A DNA stretch of 64,000 nt from Streptomyces mashuensis (GCF_014654785.1 NZ_BNBD01000014.1:1-64000); one strand, 5' to 3'. Positions 16,213-25,340 are shown, numbered from the stretch's first letter. Numbers and translations are program-made. Notes: a model not told the origin generated them from the sequence alone.

Positions 16213-19113
16213 GTGCGCCTCTTGCCTCAGCACCGGCCCCTGCGCCTCCTCCTCGCACGCGGCGTGCCCGGCACCCCCCGCCGGGCGCTCGGCGTCCTCG
16301 CCGCGCTCCTCCTCGTCGCCCTGGTGGCCGCGGCCGGCGGGCACGACGTGGCCGGCCGCCTGGCGCCCGGCGGCTGGACGCCGGCCGGGGCGCAGTCCAC
16401 CCGGGCCGAGACCCTGCTGGCCTCCCGCTTCGGCGCCGGCCAGCCGCAGCTGGTGCTGCTGGCCCGCGCGGACCGGCCGGTCGACGACCCGGCCGTGGCC
16501 CGCGCCGGCCGGGAACTGACCGACCGTCTGGCCGCCGACCCCCGCACGACCTGGGTGCGCGGCTACTGGCCGCACCGGGACGCCTCGCTCCGCGGCCACG
16601 ACGGGCACAGCGCCGTCGTCGGCATCCGCTTCGCCGGCGACGAACGCGCGGTGCTCGCGGCCAGCAAGGCCGTCGCCGCGCGCGAGACGGCCCACGGCGG
16701 CGTACTGACCGTCGCGGCCGCCGGGGAAGGGCCGCTGTACACCGAGATGGAGCGGCTCGGCACCGAGGGCGCCACGGTCGCCGAGCTCGTCATCGCGCCG
16801 CTCGTGCTGCTCATCATGCTCTGGGTCTTCGGGAGCGTGGTGGCCGCGCTGCTGCCCGTGGTCGTGGGCGCGTTCGCGGTCGTCACCACGACGGCGCTGC
16901 TGCGGCTGATGAGCGAGGTGACGACGGTCTCGGTGTTCGTGCTGAACATCGCGACCGCGCTGGGCTTCGGATTGGCCGTCGACTACTGCCTGCTGATGGT
17001 GAGCCGCTATCGCGAGGAGCTCGCGCGCGGCCTCACTCCCCCGGCCGCCGCCCGCAGTACGGTGCGCAGCGCCGGCCGTGCGGTGGCCTTCTCGGCGACG
17101 ACGGTGGCGGCGGCGCTGGGCGCCCTCCTGGTCTTCCCGCTGCCGCTGACCCGCTCCCTGGCGCTGGGCGGCGCGGCGGTCTCCCTCTGTTCGGCCGCGG
17201 GCGCGCTGCTGCTCCTGCCGGCCCTGCTGGTGCTGCTCGGTGCGCACATCAACCGCTGGGACGTCTTCGCCCGCTGGCGCCGCGGCGCCGCCCGGCCCGT
17301 GCACGAGGGCCGCTGGTACCGCCTGGCCCTGTGGGTGACGCGCCGTCCGGCCGCCGTGGCGCTGGGCACGCTCGCCCTGCTGGGCCTGCTGGCGGCCCCG
17401 GGGGCGGGGGCGCGCTTCGGGATGTACGACGAGCGGGTGCTGCCCGACTCGTCACCGGTCGCCGAGGCGCACCGCCGGCTGCGCGCCGACTTCGGCACGG
17501 AATCGCAGGACGCGGCCATGGTGGTCCTCCCGGACGTCCGGCTCGGCCCGCTGGCGGGGCTGCGCCTGCGGGGCGGCGGCGCCGCGGGCGGCTCACGGGT
17601 GCCGGCGGGAATGCTGCGGCCGTCCCCGCCGGAGGGCAGTACGGCGGAGCCGCCGTCCGCCCGGAGCCGGCCGGGCGCCACGGACGGCCGCAGGGCGGAA
17701 CCGGGCCACGACGCCGCGCGGACCACGACGGGCGTACGGGGCAGCCGGCCGTCGTCGAGAGGGACGGCCGTCCACCACCGCAGGGGCAGGGCCGGACACC
17801 ACACCTGGCCGGCCCACCACCCCCGTACGGGCTCGGGGTCACGCTCGGGCTCGGGCTCGGCGAAACCGAAGACGAAGCCGCAGCCGTCACCGGCCCGGCG
17901 GACGCCGGCCGCGTCGCCGTCCTACGGCACCGACGACGAGCGGCTTCGGGACGACGACGGCGGGCCGGGCTCGCACGTGCACCCGCAGACGCGCGCGGGC
18001 CGCGCGCCGCTGTCGCTCCACGCGGACCTGTGGCTGCCGGGGGCCCGCCGGCCGCTGGGCCTCGGCACGGCGGTGGGCGGCCGCCCGGGGCGTGCCGCCG
18101 TCGCCCTCCTGCCGCCCGCCCACGACGCCGCCGGCCCCTCCCCCGCGCCCCGCGCCCGGGCCCACCGCTCCGCGCCCCGCGTCGTGGAGCGCGTACCCGC
18201 GGCCGTGGTCGCCGTCGACGCCTATGCCGTGCGGCTGTCCCGCGTACCGGGGGTGCGGCAGGTGCAGACCGCGACGGGGCTGTACGACCACGGGCGGCGG
18301 ACCGCGGCGGCGGGGGCGTGGGGGGCCGGGTTCACCGGGGAGGCCGGGACGTGGCTGAGCGTCACGCCGGACGCCCCGCCCCTCTCGCCGGACGGACGGG
18401 CCCTGACCGAGCGGTTGCGCGGCGTCCCAGCACCGGGGCGGGCGCTCGTGGGCGGGCCCGGGGCGCGGATGACCGACACCGAGCAGGCGCTCGGCGGCCG
18501 GCTGCCCGCCGCCATCGCGCTGACCGTGGCCGCCACGCTCGCCCTGCTCTTCCTCTACACGCGCAGCCTGCTCGTCCCCCTCAAGGCCGTCGCGCTCAAC
18601 GGGCTGAGCCTGGCCGCCACGTTCGGCATCGTCGTCGCCGTCTTCCAGAACCACTGGCTGGAGGCGGTCCTCGGCCCGCTGCGCGGCCCGCACATCACCG
18701 ACGTCACGATCCCCGCCGTGATGTTCTGCACGGCGTTCGGCCTGTCCATGGACTACGAGGTCTTCCTGCTCTCCCGCATCCTGGAGGAGCACCGGCGCGG
18801 CACGCCCACCCGGATCGCCGTGGCCACGGGTCTGCAGCGCACCGCGCGGCTCTTCACCTCCGCCGCACTGGTGTTCGCAGTCGTGATGATGTCCCTCGCC
18901 GCCTGCGACCTGATCATGCTTCAGGTCATCGGCTTCGGGCTGGCCGTGGCGGTGGCCCTGGACTGCACCCTGGTCCGTGCCCTCCTGGTGCCCGCCATCA
19001 TGTCCCTCGCCGGCAACGCCAACTGGTGGCCCGCCGGGCGCCGCAGGGCCGGCGGGGAGCCGGCCGGCACTCCCTCCACTCACAACAAAGTTGCAAACCC
19101 AGTAGCAAAGTGA
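16213..19113 (+). CDS. MMPL (RND-like) transporter with large in-frame insertion
   Basis: A 966-aa membrane transporter of the MMPL family, which exports lipids or polyketide-type products by proton antiport. The first half has the usual signal-like segment, periplasmic domain, and the transmembrane block with ALGFGLAVDYCLLMVSRYREE. The second half repeats the pattern with CTAFGLSMDYEVFLLSRILEE. Family members are normally about 700-750 aa. Here residues about 443-665 (17540-18205) are an Arg/Pro/Ser/Gly-rich segment with no family match, placed in the second extracytoplasmic domain between AAMVVLPDV and VDAYAVRLSRVPG. The reading frame stays open. The 3' end overlaps a palindrome used by the next operon. 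Confidence 0.88.
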   Translation: MRLLPQHRPLRLLLARGVPGTPRRALGVLAALLLVALVAAAGGHDVAGRLAPGGWTPAGAQSTRAETLLASRFGAGQPQLVLLARADRPVDDPAVARAGRELTDRLAADPRTTWVRGYWPHRDASLRGHDGHSAVVGIRFAGDERAVLAASKAVAARETAHGGVLTVAAAGEGPLYTEMERLGTEGATVAELVIAPLVLLIMLWVFGSVVAALLPVVVGAFAVVTTTALLRLMSEVTTVSVFVLNIATALGFGLAVDYCLLMVSRYREELARGLTPPAAARSTVRSAGRAVAFSATTVAAALGALLVFPLPLTRSLALGGAAVSLCSAAGALLLLPALLVLLGAHINRWDVFARWRRGAARPVHEGRWYRLALWVTRRPAAVALGTLALLGLLAAPGAGARFGMYDERVLPDSSPVAEAHRRLRADFGTESQDAAMVVLPDVRLGPLAGLRLRGGGAAGGSRVPAGMLRPSPPEGSTAEPPSARSRPGATDGRRAEPGHDAARTTTGVRGSRPSSRGTAVHHRRGRAGHHTWPAHHPRTGSGSRSGSGSAKPKTKPQPSPARRTPAASPSYGTDDERLRDDDGGPGSHVHPQTRAGRAPLSLHADLWLPGARRPLGLGTAVGGRPGRAAVALLPPAHDAAGPSPAPRARAHRSAPRVVERVPAAVVAVDAYAVRLSRVPGVRQVQTATGLYDHGRRTAAAGAWGAGFTGEAGTWLSVTPDAPPLSPDGRALTERLRGVPAPGRALVGGPGARMTDTEQALGGRLPAAIALTVAATLALLFLYTRSLLVPLKAVALNGLSLAATFGIVVAVFQNHWLEAVLGPLRGPHITDVTIPAVMFCTAFGLSMDYEVFLLSRILEEHRRGTPTRIAVATGLQRTARLFTSAALVFAVVMMSLAACDLIMLQVIGFGLAVAVALDCTLVRALLVPAIMSLAGNANWWPAGRRRAGGEPAGTPSTHNKVANPVAK

Positions 19114-19122
19114 GTTTGCAAC
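19090..19122 (+). promoter_or_regulatory. Palindromic operator candidate for the HTH/DUF6247/RelE-like operon
   Basis: GTTGCAAAC (19090-19098) and GTTTGCAAC (19114-19122) form a perfect inverted repeat separated by 15 nt, 29 nt before the HTH gene start. The AT-rich sequence stands out in this region and overlaps the last codons of the MMPL gene. The layout suggests autoregulation by the HTH protein or a toxin-antitoxin complex; that is inference. Confidence 0.55.
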
Positions 19123-19150
19123 CCGGTGACGTGGCTGCGATGCTGGCGCC

Positions 19151-19426
19151 ATGACCGCCACCGACCTCGCCGCCCTGGCCCGGCGCGCGAAGAGATCCGC
19201 CGAGACCGCCGAGCGCGACAAGGCCGCCCTCCTGGAGGCGGCCGTCGGCGAGGCGCTCACCGACCGGGCGCTGACCGAGTACGGTTACCTCTCCGCCGTC
19301 GCCCGTCAGGCCGGGATCTCGCGGACGTACCTCGCCCGTCTGGTCGAGGACCGGCGCCCCGGCTGGCTGGAGCGGATCAAGGCCGCCCAGGACGAGCGCC
19401 GCAGCAGCAGGAAGGAGGCGGCGTGA
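19151..19426 (+). CDS. Small helix-turn-helix protein
   Basis: A 91-aa soluble protein. After a charged helical N-terminus (about 1-40), the segment YGYLSAVARQAGISRTYLARLVEDR (45-69) fits a helix-turn-helix that could bind DNA. The C-terminus is basic (DERRSSRKEAA). It heads a three-gene operon with GTGA overlaps, and a palindrome lies just upstream, so an autoregulatory role is plausible. No family name is assigned with confidence. Confidence 0.75.
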   Translation: MTATDLAALARRAKRSAETAERDKAALLEAAVGEALTDRALTEYGYLSAVARQAGISRTYLARLVEDRRPGWLERIKAAQDERRSSRKEAA

Positions 19427-19701
19427 GCGCCCAGCCCGCCGAGCAGCCCTTCGGCCGGCCGGACCGGCCGAGGAGCGCGGCCGAGATCCGCCGGGCCCTG
19501 CCCGCCGGCATGCGCGCCGAGTTCGACGAGGCGCTGGCCGCCGCGACGCTCGACACGCGGGCGCACGTCCTCGCGCTGTGGAGCGGCATCGCGATGGAGG
19601 CCGCCGACCCCGCCGGCGACGACCAGGTGCGGAACGCCATCGACGGCACCCTCGAGGCGCACTCCCTGGAGTGGTACCGCCGGGAAGGCGCCGCCGGGTG
19701 A
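19423..19701 (+). CDS. DUF6247-like protein, possible antitoxin
   Basis: A 92-aa protein resembling the DUF6247 family: RSAAEIRRALPAGMRAEFDEAL at residues 17-38 is the recognisable part, followed by a helical region. Family members are small actinobacterial proteins that often precede RelE/ParE-like genes. It starts at GTG within the stop of the HTH gene and its own stop overlaps the start of the toxin-like gene. An antitoxin role is inferred from this position and size only. Confidence 0.65.
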   Translation: MSAQPAEQPFGRPDRPRSAAEIRRALPAGMRAEFDEALAAATLDTRAHVLALWSGIAMEAADPAGDDQVRNAIDGTLEAHSLEWYRREGAAG

Positions 19702-19967
19702 GCCGCGCCTACCGGATCACGTACACCCAGGCCGCCTACCAGGACCTCATCAAGCTGGGCCAGCTGCTGGCCGACGAGGTCACCGCCGCCATCGACGCGG
19801 AGATCACCCCCGACCCGCACGGCGGCACGTCCATGGAGCGGCCGCTGGGCGGCGGCCGCTGGGACCGGGTGGCGCTCGCCGGCGGCTGGGCCACGGTCCG
19901 CTACCTGGTGTCGGACGCCCCGGGCATCGACCCGCCGATGATCACCGTGATCCGTATCATCCCCTGA
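19698..19967 (+). CDS. RelE/ParE-like toxin
   Basis: An 89-aa protein with the compact alpha/beta layout of the RelE/ParE superfamily: YRITYTQAAYQDLIKLGQLLADEV forms a first strand plus helix, and GGRWDRVALAGGWATVRYLVSD the later strands. It starts at GTG 19698 overlapping the upstream stop. RelE members cleave mRNA in the ribosome and ParE members block gyrase; I cannot tell which, if either, applies. The C-terminus ITVIRIIP is the expected last strand. Confidence 0.65.
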   Translation: MSRAYRITYTQAAYQDLIKLGQLLADEVTAAIDAEITPDPHGGTSMERPLGGGRWDRVALAGGWATVRYLVSDAPGIDPPMITVIRIIP

Positions 19968-20048
19968 CGGCCGCGCGGTCCCCGGGGGACGGCCTCCGGG
20001 GGACGCGCTGCGCAGGCGACACGCGCGACGGCCGGGTAAGCAGGAACC

Positions 20049-21194
20049 ATGCCCGACCGTCCGCCCGCACAGCCCCGGCACCCCTGGCGCGCCCGCCAGG
20101 CGCTGATCGCCGTGCCGGTCGTGCTCATCGTGCTGATCTCCGCCCTCGACATCGCGACGGGCCCCGACATCCACCTCGGGCCCCTCCTCGTCGTGGCCCC
20201 GGCGGTCGCGGCGGCGTTCCGCGGCCCCCGGGCCACGGCCCTGATCGCCGTCCTCGCGATCGCGGCGCAGGTGGTGATCGGCGTGGTCCTGGGCGGCGTG
20301 GGCACGGCCAACCACATCGCCCAGCTGTGCACGCTGGTGGTGCTCTGCGTGTTCCTCGTGGTCTTCCGCTCCTCCTACGAACGGCGCGAGCAGGCCCTGA
20401 GCCGTGCCCGCTGGATCGCCGACGTCGCCCAGAAGGTGCTGCTACGCCCGCTGCCGCCGCGCATCGGGCCGCTGCGCATCGCGGCGCTGTACGTGGCGGC
20501 GGAGGCCGAGGCCCGCATCGGCGGCGACCTGTACGCGGCCGTGCGCGCGCCGGGCGGCACCCGGGTCCTGATCGGCGACGTGCGCGGCAAGGGCCTGACG
20601 GCGGTGGGGGACGCGGCGCTGCTGCTGGGGGCGTTCCGGGCCGCCGCGCACCGCCACCCGCCGCTGGCCCGGCTCGTCGCCCATCTGCAGAACACGGTGT
20701 TCTGGGACGCCACGGAGCTCACGAGCGACCCGGAGGCCGGCGAGGGCTTCGTGACCGCCGCGGTGCTGGACATCCCCGACGACGAGCCCGTGGTGCGCCT
20801 GGTCAGCTGCGGCCACCCGCCGCCCCTGCTGCTGCACCACGGCACGGTGACGCCCCTGGAGGTGACGGACCCGGCCCTGCCCCTGGGGGTGAGCGGTCAC
20901 CTCACCGAGAAGGACTACCAGCCGGAGACATTCCGCTACGAGGAGGGCGGCCTGCTGCTGCTCTACACGGACGGCGTGGTCGAGACGCGGGACGAGCAGG
21001 GGGCCTTCTACCCGCTGGCCGAGCGGCTGGCGCAGTGGAACGACACGGACCCGGCGCGCCTGGTGGGCCGGGTCCACGACGACCTGCTCGCCCACGCGGG
21101 CGGAGCGCTCGACGACGACGTCGCGCTGGTGGCCATCGAGCGCCGGGACCACCGGTACGCGCCGGCCGACGACCGGCAGGCGGTCCTGCCGTAG
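20049..21194 (+). CDS. Membrane-anchored PP2C/SpoIIE-type phosphatase
   Basis: A 381-aa serine/threonine phosphatase. Four hydrophobic segments fill residues 18-105 (for example LIAVPVVLIVLISALDIA and LCTLVVLCVFLVVF). The cytoplasmic catalytic domain follows: EARIGGDLYAA near 155, IGDVRGKGLTAV near 175 with metal-binding Asp, and LYTDGVVETRDEQG near 310. The final GALDDDVALVAIE is the last metal site. Proteins of this layout commonly dephosphorylate anti-sigma-factor antagonists in Streptomyces. No partner gene lies adjacent. Confidence 0.92.
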   Translation: MPDRPPAQPRHPWRARQALIAVPVVLIVLISALDIATGPDIHLGPLLVVAPAVAAAFRGPRATALIAVLAIAAQVVIGVVLGGVGTANHIAQLCTLVVLCVFLVVFRSSYERREQALSRARWIADVAQKVLLRPLPPRIGPLRIAALYVAAEAEARIGGDLYAAVRAPGGTRVLIGDVRGKGLTAVGDAALLLGAFRAAAHRHPPLARLVAHLQNTVFWDATELTSDPEAGEGFVTAAVLDIPDDEPVVRLVSCGHPPPLLLHHGTVTPLEVTDPALPLGVSGHLTEKDYQPETFRYEEGGLLLLYTDGVVETRDEQGAFYPLAERLAQWNDTDPARLVGRVHDDLLAHAGGALDDDVALVAIERRDHRYAPADDRQAVLP

Positions 21195-21220
21195 GGTGCA
21201 GCAGCCGCCGCCCGCCCGGC

Positions 21221-22387
21221 TCAGGCGGCCCGGGCCCCGGCTCCGGCTGTCGCTTCCGCCGCTGCCGCCCCCGCCCCTTCGCTGATCTCCGCCATGAGCA
21301 TCCGCAGCGTCCCGCAGTACTTGCTGGGCGGCAGCGCCTCCAGGGCGGCGCGGGCGTGCGCCACGCCGCCGGCCCGGTCGCCGGCCCGGACGAGCATCAG
21401 TCCGCGGTGCAGCTCCAGGTGGGTGGCGAAGCGCGGCAACGTGCCGGGCAGCTCCCGGCGGGCCTCCTCATGGGCCCGGAGGGCGCCCTTCTCGTCGCCC
21501 AGCCGGGCCGACAGGAGGGACAGGAAGCCGCTCAGGCGCCACGAGGCGACGGCGAAGTCGCTGACGCGGCCGGCCGACGGGGCCGCGTCGAAGACGCGGC
21601 GGCTGCGCCCGGCGAGCTCCAGGGCCGTACCGGTGTCGCCGCGCCCGGCCGCGGCGTACGCCTTGCCCAGCAGGGCGTTCAGCAGCCCCGTGGACGGCGT
21701 GTCGTCGATGGCGAGGGCCTGTTCGGCGAGCAGGTGGGCCAGGCCCGGCGCGAAGCGCCCGTAGCCGAGGGTGAGCGCGGCCCGGCCGCGCACCCACACG
21801 CGGGTCGCCCGGTCCCCCGACCGGTCCGCGGCCTCCACGGCCGTACGGAACCACGTCACGGCGCGGTCCTGGTCCGGGGCGCCGAAGGTGGTGGCGTAGA
21901 AGGTCATGAGCCGGGCGGCCACCGACCACATGCGGGGGCTGCCGAGCTGCTGCTGCACGACCACCAGGTCGGAGACGACCCGGCGCTGGAGCTCGGCCGC
22001 GCCCTGCGCCATGTAGTCCTCGCCGTAGCGGGCCAGCAGGTCCTCCCACTCCTCCTCCGACGGGCCGCCCCGCAGCCGCGCGGCGAACCCCAGGTCCAGC
22101 AGGTCGGCGGCGACCGCCGGGGCCACGGACGTGGCGGCGACGCCGCTGAGCAGTCCCTGCCCGTGGGCGGTTTCCGGCCGTCCGTCCAGCACGGCCACGG
22201 GCACTTCGAGAACGGCTGCCAGGCAGCGCAGGTAGAAGGGGCCGGGCCGGACCCTGGAACGTTCCCAGCCGCTGACGTACTCGCGGGTGAGGCTCGTGCC
22301 GAAGGCGGCGTTGAGCTCCGAGGCCAGCCGGCCCTGGCTCCACCCGCGGCCCGTGCGCAGTTCCCTGATGAGGTCTCCGATGATCAC
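21221..22387 (-). CDS. XRE-family regulator with helical repeat domain
   Basis: A 388-aa regulator. Residues 1-65 form an XRE helix-turn-helix: IGDLIRELRTGRGWSQGRLA and REYVSGWERSRVRPGPFYL. The remainder is a run of TPR-like helices (for example TPSTGLLNALLGKAYAAAGR) that could bind a peptide or small molecule. This layout is frequent in Streptomyces. The C-terminal tail is Ala-rich. The start is GTG 22387. Its target is unknown. Confidence 0.87.
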   Translation of the reverse strand: MIIGDLIRELRTGRGWSQGRLASELNAAFGTSLTREYVSGWERSRVRPGPFYLRCLAAVLEVPVAVLDGRPETAHGQGLLSGVAATSVAPAVAADLLDLGFAARLRGGPSEEEWEDLLARYGEDYMAQGAAELQRRVVSDLVVVQQQLGSPRMWSVAARLMTFYATTFGAPDQDRAVTWFRTAVEAADRSGDRATRVWVRGRAALTLGYGRFAPGLAHLLAEQALAIDDTPSTGLLNALLGKAYAAAGRGDTGTALELAGRSRRVFDAAPSAGRVSDFAVASWRLSGFLSLLSARLGDEKGALRAHEEARRELPGTLPRFATHLELHRGLMLVRAGDRAGGVAHARAALEALPPSKYCGTLRMLMAEISEGAGAAAAEATAGAGARAA

Positions 22388-22449
22388 TACGGCAGCATGC
22401 CACTAGGAATGCCACTACCGTCCCACCCCCCTCGGGCGGCACTCTGAAG

Positions 22450-22470
22450 GGGCCCGCGCACCGCGGGCCC
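22450..22470 (-). terminator. Hairpin terminator downstream of the VOC gene
   Basis: Perfect 9-bp arms GGGCCCGCG / CGCGGGCCC with a 3-nt loop, about 60 bp after the VOC stop. There is no T-tract. Confidence 0.55.
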
Positions 22471-22528
22471 GGACGCGCCACGGGGGTGTGCGCCCCGACC
22501 CGCGGTGCTCGGGCCGACCCGCCGCGGC

Positions 22529-22999
22529 TCAGCCCCGGTAGGCGTCCTCCAGCTCCCGGATGACGATCTTCTTCATGCCGAGCATGGCCTGCATGACGCG
22601 CTGCGCCTTCTCCGGGTCGGGGTCGCCCAGCAGGTCGGTCAGGGCCCGGGGCACGATCTGCCAGGACAGGCCGTACTTGTCCTTCAGCCAGCCGCAGGGC
22701 CCCTCCTCGCCGCCCTCGCTCAGCCGGGCCCACAGCTCGTCGACCTCCTCCTGCGTGGCGCAGTCGACGGACAGCGAGATGGCCTCGTTGAACGTGAACC
22801 GGGGGCCGCCGTTGAGCGCAACGAACCGCTGCCCGGCGAGCTCGAAGGCGACGGTCATGACGGTGCCCTCCGGGCCGGGCCCGGCCTTGCCGTACCGCTG
22901 GACATCCACCAGGCGGGAGTCGTCGAAGACGGACATGTAGTACTGCGCCGCCTCCTCGGCCTGGTGGTCGAACCACAGAAACGGCGTGATCTTCTGCAT
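22529..22999 (-). CDS. VOC-family (PhnB/glyoxalase-like) protein
   Basis: A 156-aa VOC-superfamily protein of the PhnB-like (3-demethylubiquinone methyltransferase-related) group. Signatures: ITPFLWFDHQAEEAAQYYMS at the start, GTVMTVAFELAGQRFVALNGG in the centre, and YGLSWQIVPRAL near residue 115. These proteins are usually dimeric and metal-binding, but the PhnB-like group has no firm enzyme activity. The ATG at 22999 lies at the start of the domain. Monocistronic. Confidence 0.92.
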   Translation of the reverse strand: MQKITPFLWFDHQAEEAAQYYMSVFDDSRLVDVQRYGKAGPGPEGTVMTVAFELAGQRFVALNGGPRFTFNEAISLSVDCATQEEVDELWARLSEGGEEGPCGWLKDKYGLSWQIVPRALTDLLGDPDPEKAQRVMQAMLGMKKIVIRELEDAYRG

Positions 23000-23235
23000 G
23001 GCGCGCTCTCCTGTCCGTCGGTGCAGTGGTTCGTCGGATGCGGTGTCCGTCGGTGCGGATGTACCGAGTAGACCCGACGCGCCGCCCGATGTCCCGTCAA
23101 CCGCCGGCCCGGCCGGGCGTGGCGCGGAAAAACCGGTCGAGCCGGCGCCCGGGTGGTGCGTAGGGTGTGCGGGCCGGCGGCGGACGGGGGTCACCGCCGG
23201 CAACGCCTGCCCCGCCGCGTCGTTGAGCAGGCGTC

Positions 23236-24384
23236 ATGAGAGTTCTGCGCCTGCTCGTCCCGGCCGTCCTGTGCGCGCTGGTGCCGTCCGCCGCCGCACC
23301 GGCCGGCGGGCCGCCCGGCGTGGTGTCGGTACGCCCGCTGACGGCGCTGGACCGTGCGTTCGCCGCGTACGCCGAGCGGACGCCGGCGCCGGACCACTGG
23401 ACGGGCGGGGACAGCACGTACTCCGTCCGTACGCCCGCCGGCGAGCTGTGGATTTTCTCCGACACGTTCCTGGGCACGATCCGGCCGGACGGTTCCCGCT
23501 CCCCCGTCACCGGCGACGGCGGCACCACCCCGTTCCTCCACAACAGCTTCGTGCTGTGGGGACCCGCCGGGCCGCGCACCGTCACCGGGCGCGACCGCGC
23601 GGGCCGGCCCGCCTCCGTCGTGCCCGAGCCGGACGCCGGCAGCTGGTACTGGGCGCGGGCCGGGGTCATGGAGGGCCGCGAGGCGGCGGTGGTGTACGTG
23701 CGGTACGCGCGCACCGGCCCCGGGCCGCTGGACGTGGCGGCGCGCGGCAGCGTGCTGGCCCGCTTCGCGCCCGGCCGCGGGCGGCCGCGCTCCCTGACGC
23801 CCCTGCCGGCCGTGCCGCGTGTGGCCTGGGGCGCCTGGCTGGAGCGGCAGGGCCGGTACACGTACGTCTACGGCACCGAGCCGGACGGGTCGGGCGGCCA
23901 CCACGTGCGCCTGGCCCGCGTGGCCGGGCCGGGCCTGCGCGGCCCCTGGGCGTACTGGACGGCGGACGGCCGCTGGTCCGCGGACCCGGCGCGCGCCGCC
24001 CGCCTGGCGGGCCCCGGCGGCGCGCCGCTGCGCACGTCCGACGAGCTGAGCGTGGTCCGGCACGGCGCCTGGTACGCGCTGGTGACCCAGCGGGCGGACC
24101 GGCCCTTCAGCGCCGAGGTGTGCCTGGCCTGGTCGCGGGGGCCCGGCGGGCCGTTCACCCGGCCCCGCCCGGTGTGGACGGCGCCGGAGGCCGGGCCGTA
24201 CGGCACGTACCGCGACGCGGACGTCATCGCCTACAACCCGCACGAACACCCCGAGCTGGAGCGGCCCGGCGAGCTCGTCGTGTCCTACAACGTCAACAGC
24301 CTCGACCCGGCCGGCGTCCTCCGCCGCGCCGCGATCTACCGGCCGCGTTTCGTGCGGGTCGTGCTGCGCCCGCCCGCGCGGTAG
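23236..24384 (+). CDS. Secreted DUF4185/five-bladed-propeller-type protein
   Basis: A 382-aa exported protein. The N-terminal 20 residues (MRVLRLLVPAVLCALVPSAA) form a Sec signal peptide. The rest has repeated beta blades with GGDSTYSVRTPAGELWIFSDTF near residue 58, DRPFSAEVCLAWSRGP and the acidic-loop motif GPYGTYRDADVIAYNPHEHP. That composition matches secreted DUF4185-like proteins related to glycoside-hydrolase propellers. The enzyme activity is unproven. Its last 92 bp overlap the convergent pentapeptide gene. Confidence 0.77.
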   Translation: MRVLRLLVPAVLCALVPSAAAPAGGPPGVVSVRPLTALDRAFAAYAERTPAPDHWTGGDSTYSVRTPAGELWIFSDTFLGTIRPDGSRSPVTGDGGTTPFLHNSFVLWGPAGPRTVTGRDRAGRPASVVPEPDAGSWYWARAGVMEGREAAVVYVRYARTGPGPLDVAARGSVLARFAPGRGRPRSLTPLPAVPRVAWGAWLERQGRYTYVYGTEPDGSGGHHVRLARVAGPGLRGPWAYWTADGRWSADPARAARLAGPGGAPLRTSDELSVVRHGAWYALVTQRADRPFSAEVCLAWSRGPGGPFTRPRPVWTAPEAGPYGTYRDADVIAYNPHEHPELERPGELVVSYNVNSLDPAGVLRRAAIYRPRFVRVVLRPPAR

Positions 24385-25255
24385 CCGGGGCGGCGGCGGT
24401 GCCGGTCCAGTGCGCGGGGCGGGTCAGCGAGGCGGGCAGCCTGGTGGCGCTGTCCCCGCGGGCGGCGTTGACCTGCGGCTGGGTGAGGAAGAGGCTGCCG
24501 GTGAGGTCGGCGCCGGACAGGTCGGCGTCGCGCAGGTCGGCCCCGAGGAGGTCGGCGTCGCGCAGGTCGGCGCCGGTCAGGTCGGCGGCTATGAGGTACG
24601 CGCCCCGCAGGTCCGCCCCGCGCAGGGCGGCACCGCGCAGCCGGGCGCCCATGAGGTCGGCGCCGCGGTGGGAGGGGCGGCCCTTCTTCGGCTGCGGCAC
24701 TCCGGCCCGCGCCAGCTCGCTGGCGCGCGACAGCAGCCCGCCCACCAGCTGCCGCTGCGCGCCGACGTCCACGCCGGGCAGTTCGGCGGCGGGCAGCAGG
24801 GTGAGGCGGCGGGTCTCCTCCAGGGCGGCGCGCAGCTCGGCGTGGACGGGCCGGGCGGCCTCCAGGGCCAGTGCCTCGGTGAGGTAGCGGAGCAGTTCCT
24901 GGAGGTGGCGCACGACGGGGAAGACGTCGAACATCTCGCGTGCGGTCTCGGGGGCAGTGCGCCAGTCCCGGCCACCGAAGGTGATCTGGGACACCTTCTG
25001 GCCGGCGCCGAAGCAGTCGTAGACCGTGCAGCCCGACCAGCCCTGCGGGCGGAGCCGGGCGTGGATGCCGCAGCGGAAGTCGTCCTGGAGGTTGGCGCAG
25101 GGCGTGCCGGCCGCCTTGGTGACCGGGAAGTCGGCCGAGCGCGCGAACGGCAGGGCCACGCAGCACAGGCCGAAGCAGTTCGCGCAGTCGCCGCGCAGGT
25201 CCGTCGTGCTGTGGTCCTGCGCGCTCTGGTCCTGCGGGCTCTGGTCGTCAGTCAT
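24293..25255 (-). CDS. Pentapeptide-repeat protein with Cys-rich N-terminus
   Basis: A 320-aa protein. The N-terminal part has a cysteine cluster (DCANCFGLCCVALPF, then further Cys at CANLQDDFRCGIH and GCTVYDC) like YkgJ-type Zn or Fe-S domains. Residues about 195-255 are pentapeptide repeats such as GADLRGAYLIAADLTGADL, which fold into a right-handed beta helix. The last 40 residues (Ala/Arg/Gly-rich) are coded on the strand opposite the DUF4185 gene and look like a stop-codon run-on. Function unknown. Confidence 0.85.
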   Translation of the reverse strand: MTDDQSPQDQSAQDHSTTDLRGDCANCFGLCCVALPFARSADFPVTKAAGTPCANLQDDFRCGIHARLRPQGWSGCTVYDCFGAGQKVSQITFGGRDWRTAPETAREMFDVFPVVRHLQELLRYLTEALALEAARPVHAELRAALEETRRLTLLPAAELPGVDVGAQRQLVGGLLSRASELARAGVPQPKKGRPSHRGADLMGARLRGAALRGADLRGAYLIAADLTGADLRDADLLGADLRDADLSGADLTGSLFLTQPQVNAARGDSATRLPASLTRPAHWTGTAAAPATARAGAARPARNAAGRSRRGGGRRPGRGC

Positions 25256-25340
25256 CAGTCGGGATCACCGGTCGTGGGAGGGATGGAGGGCGGCAGCCTC
25301 GCCCTGCGAGGTGACCCCGGCCGATTCTACGGGGCGGCGT

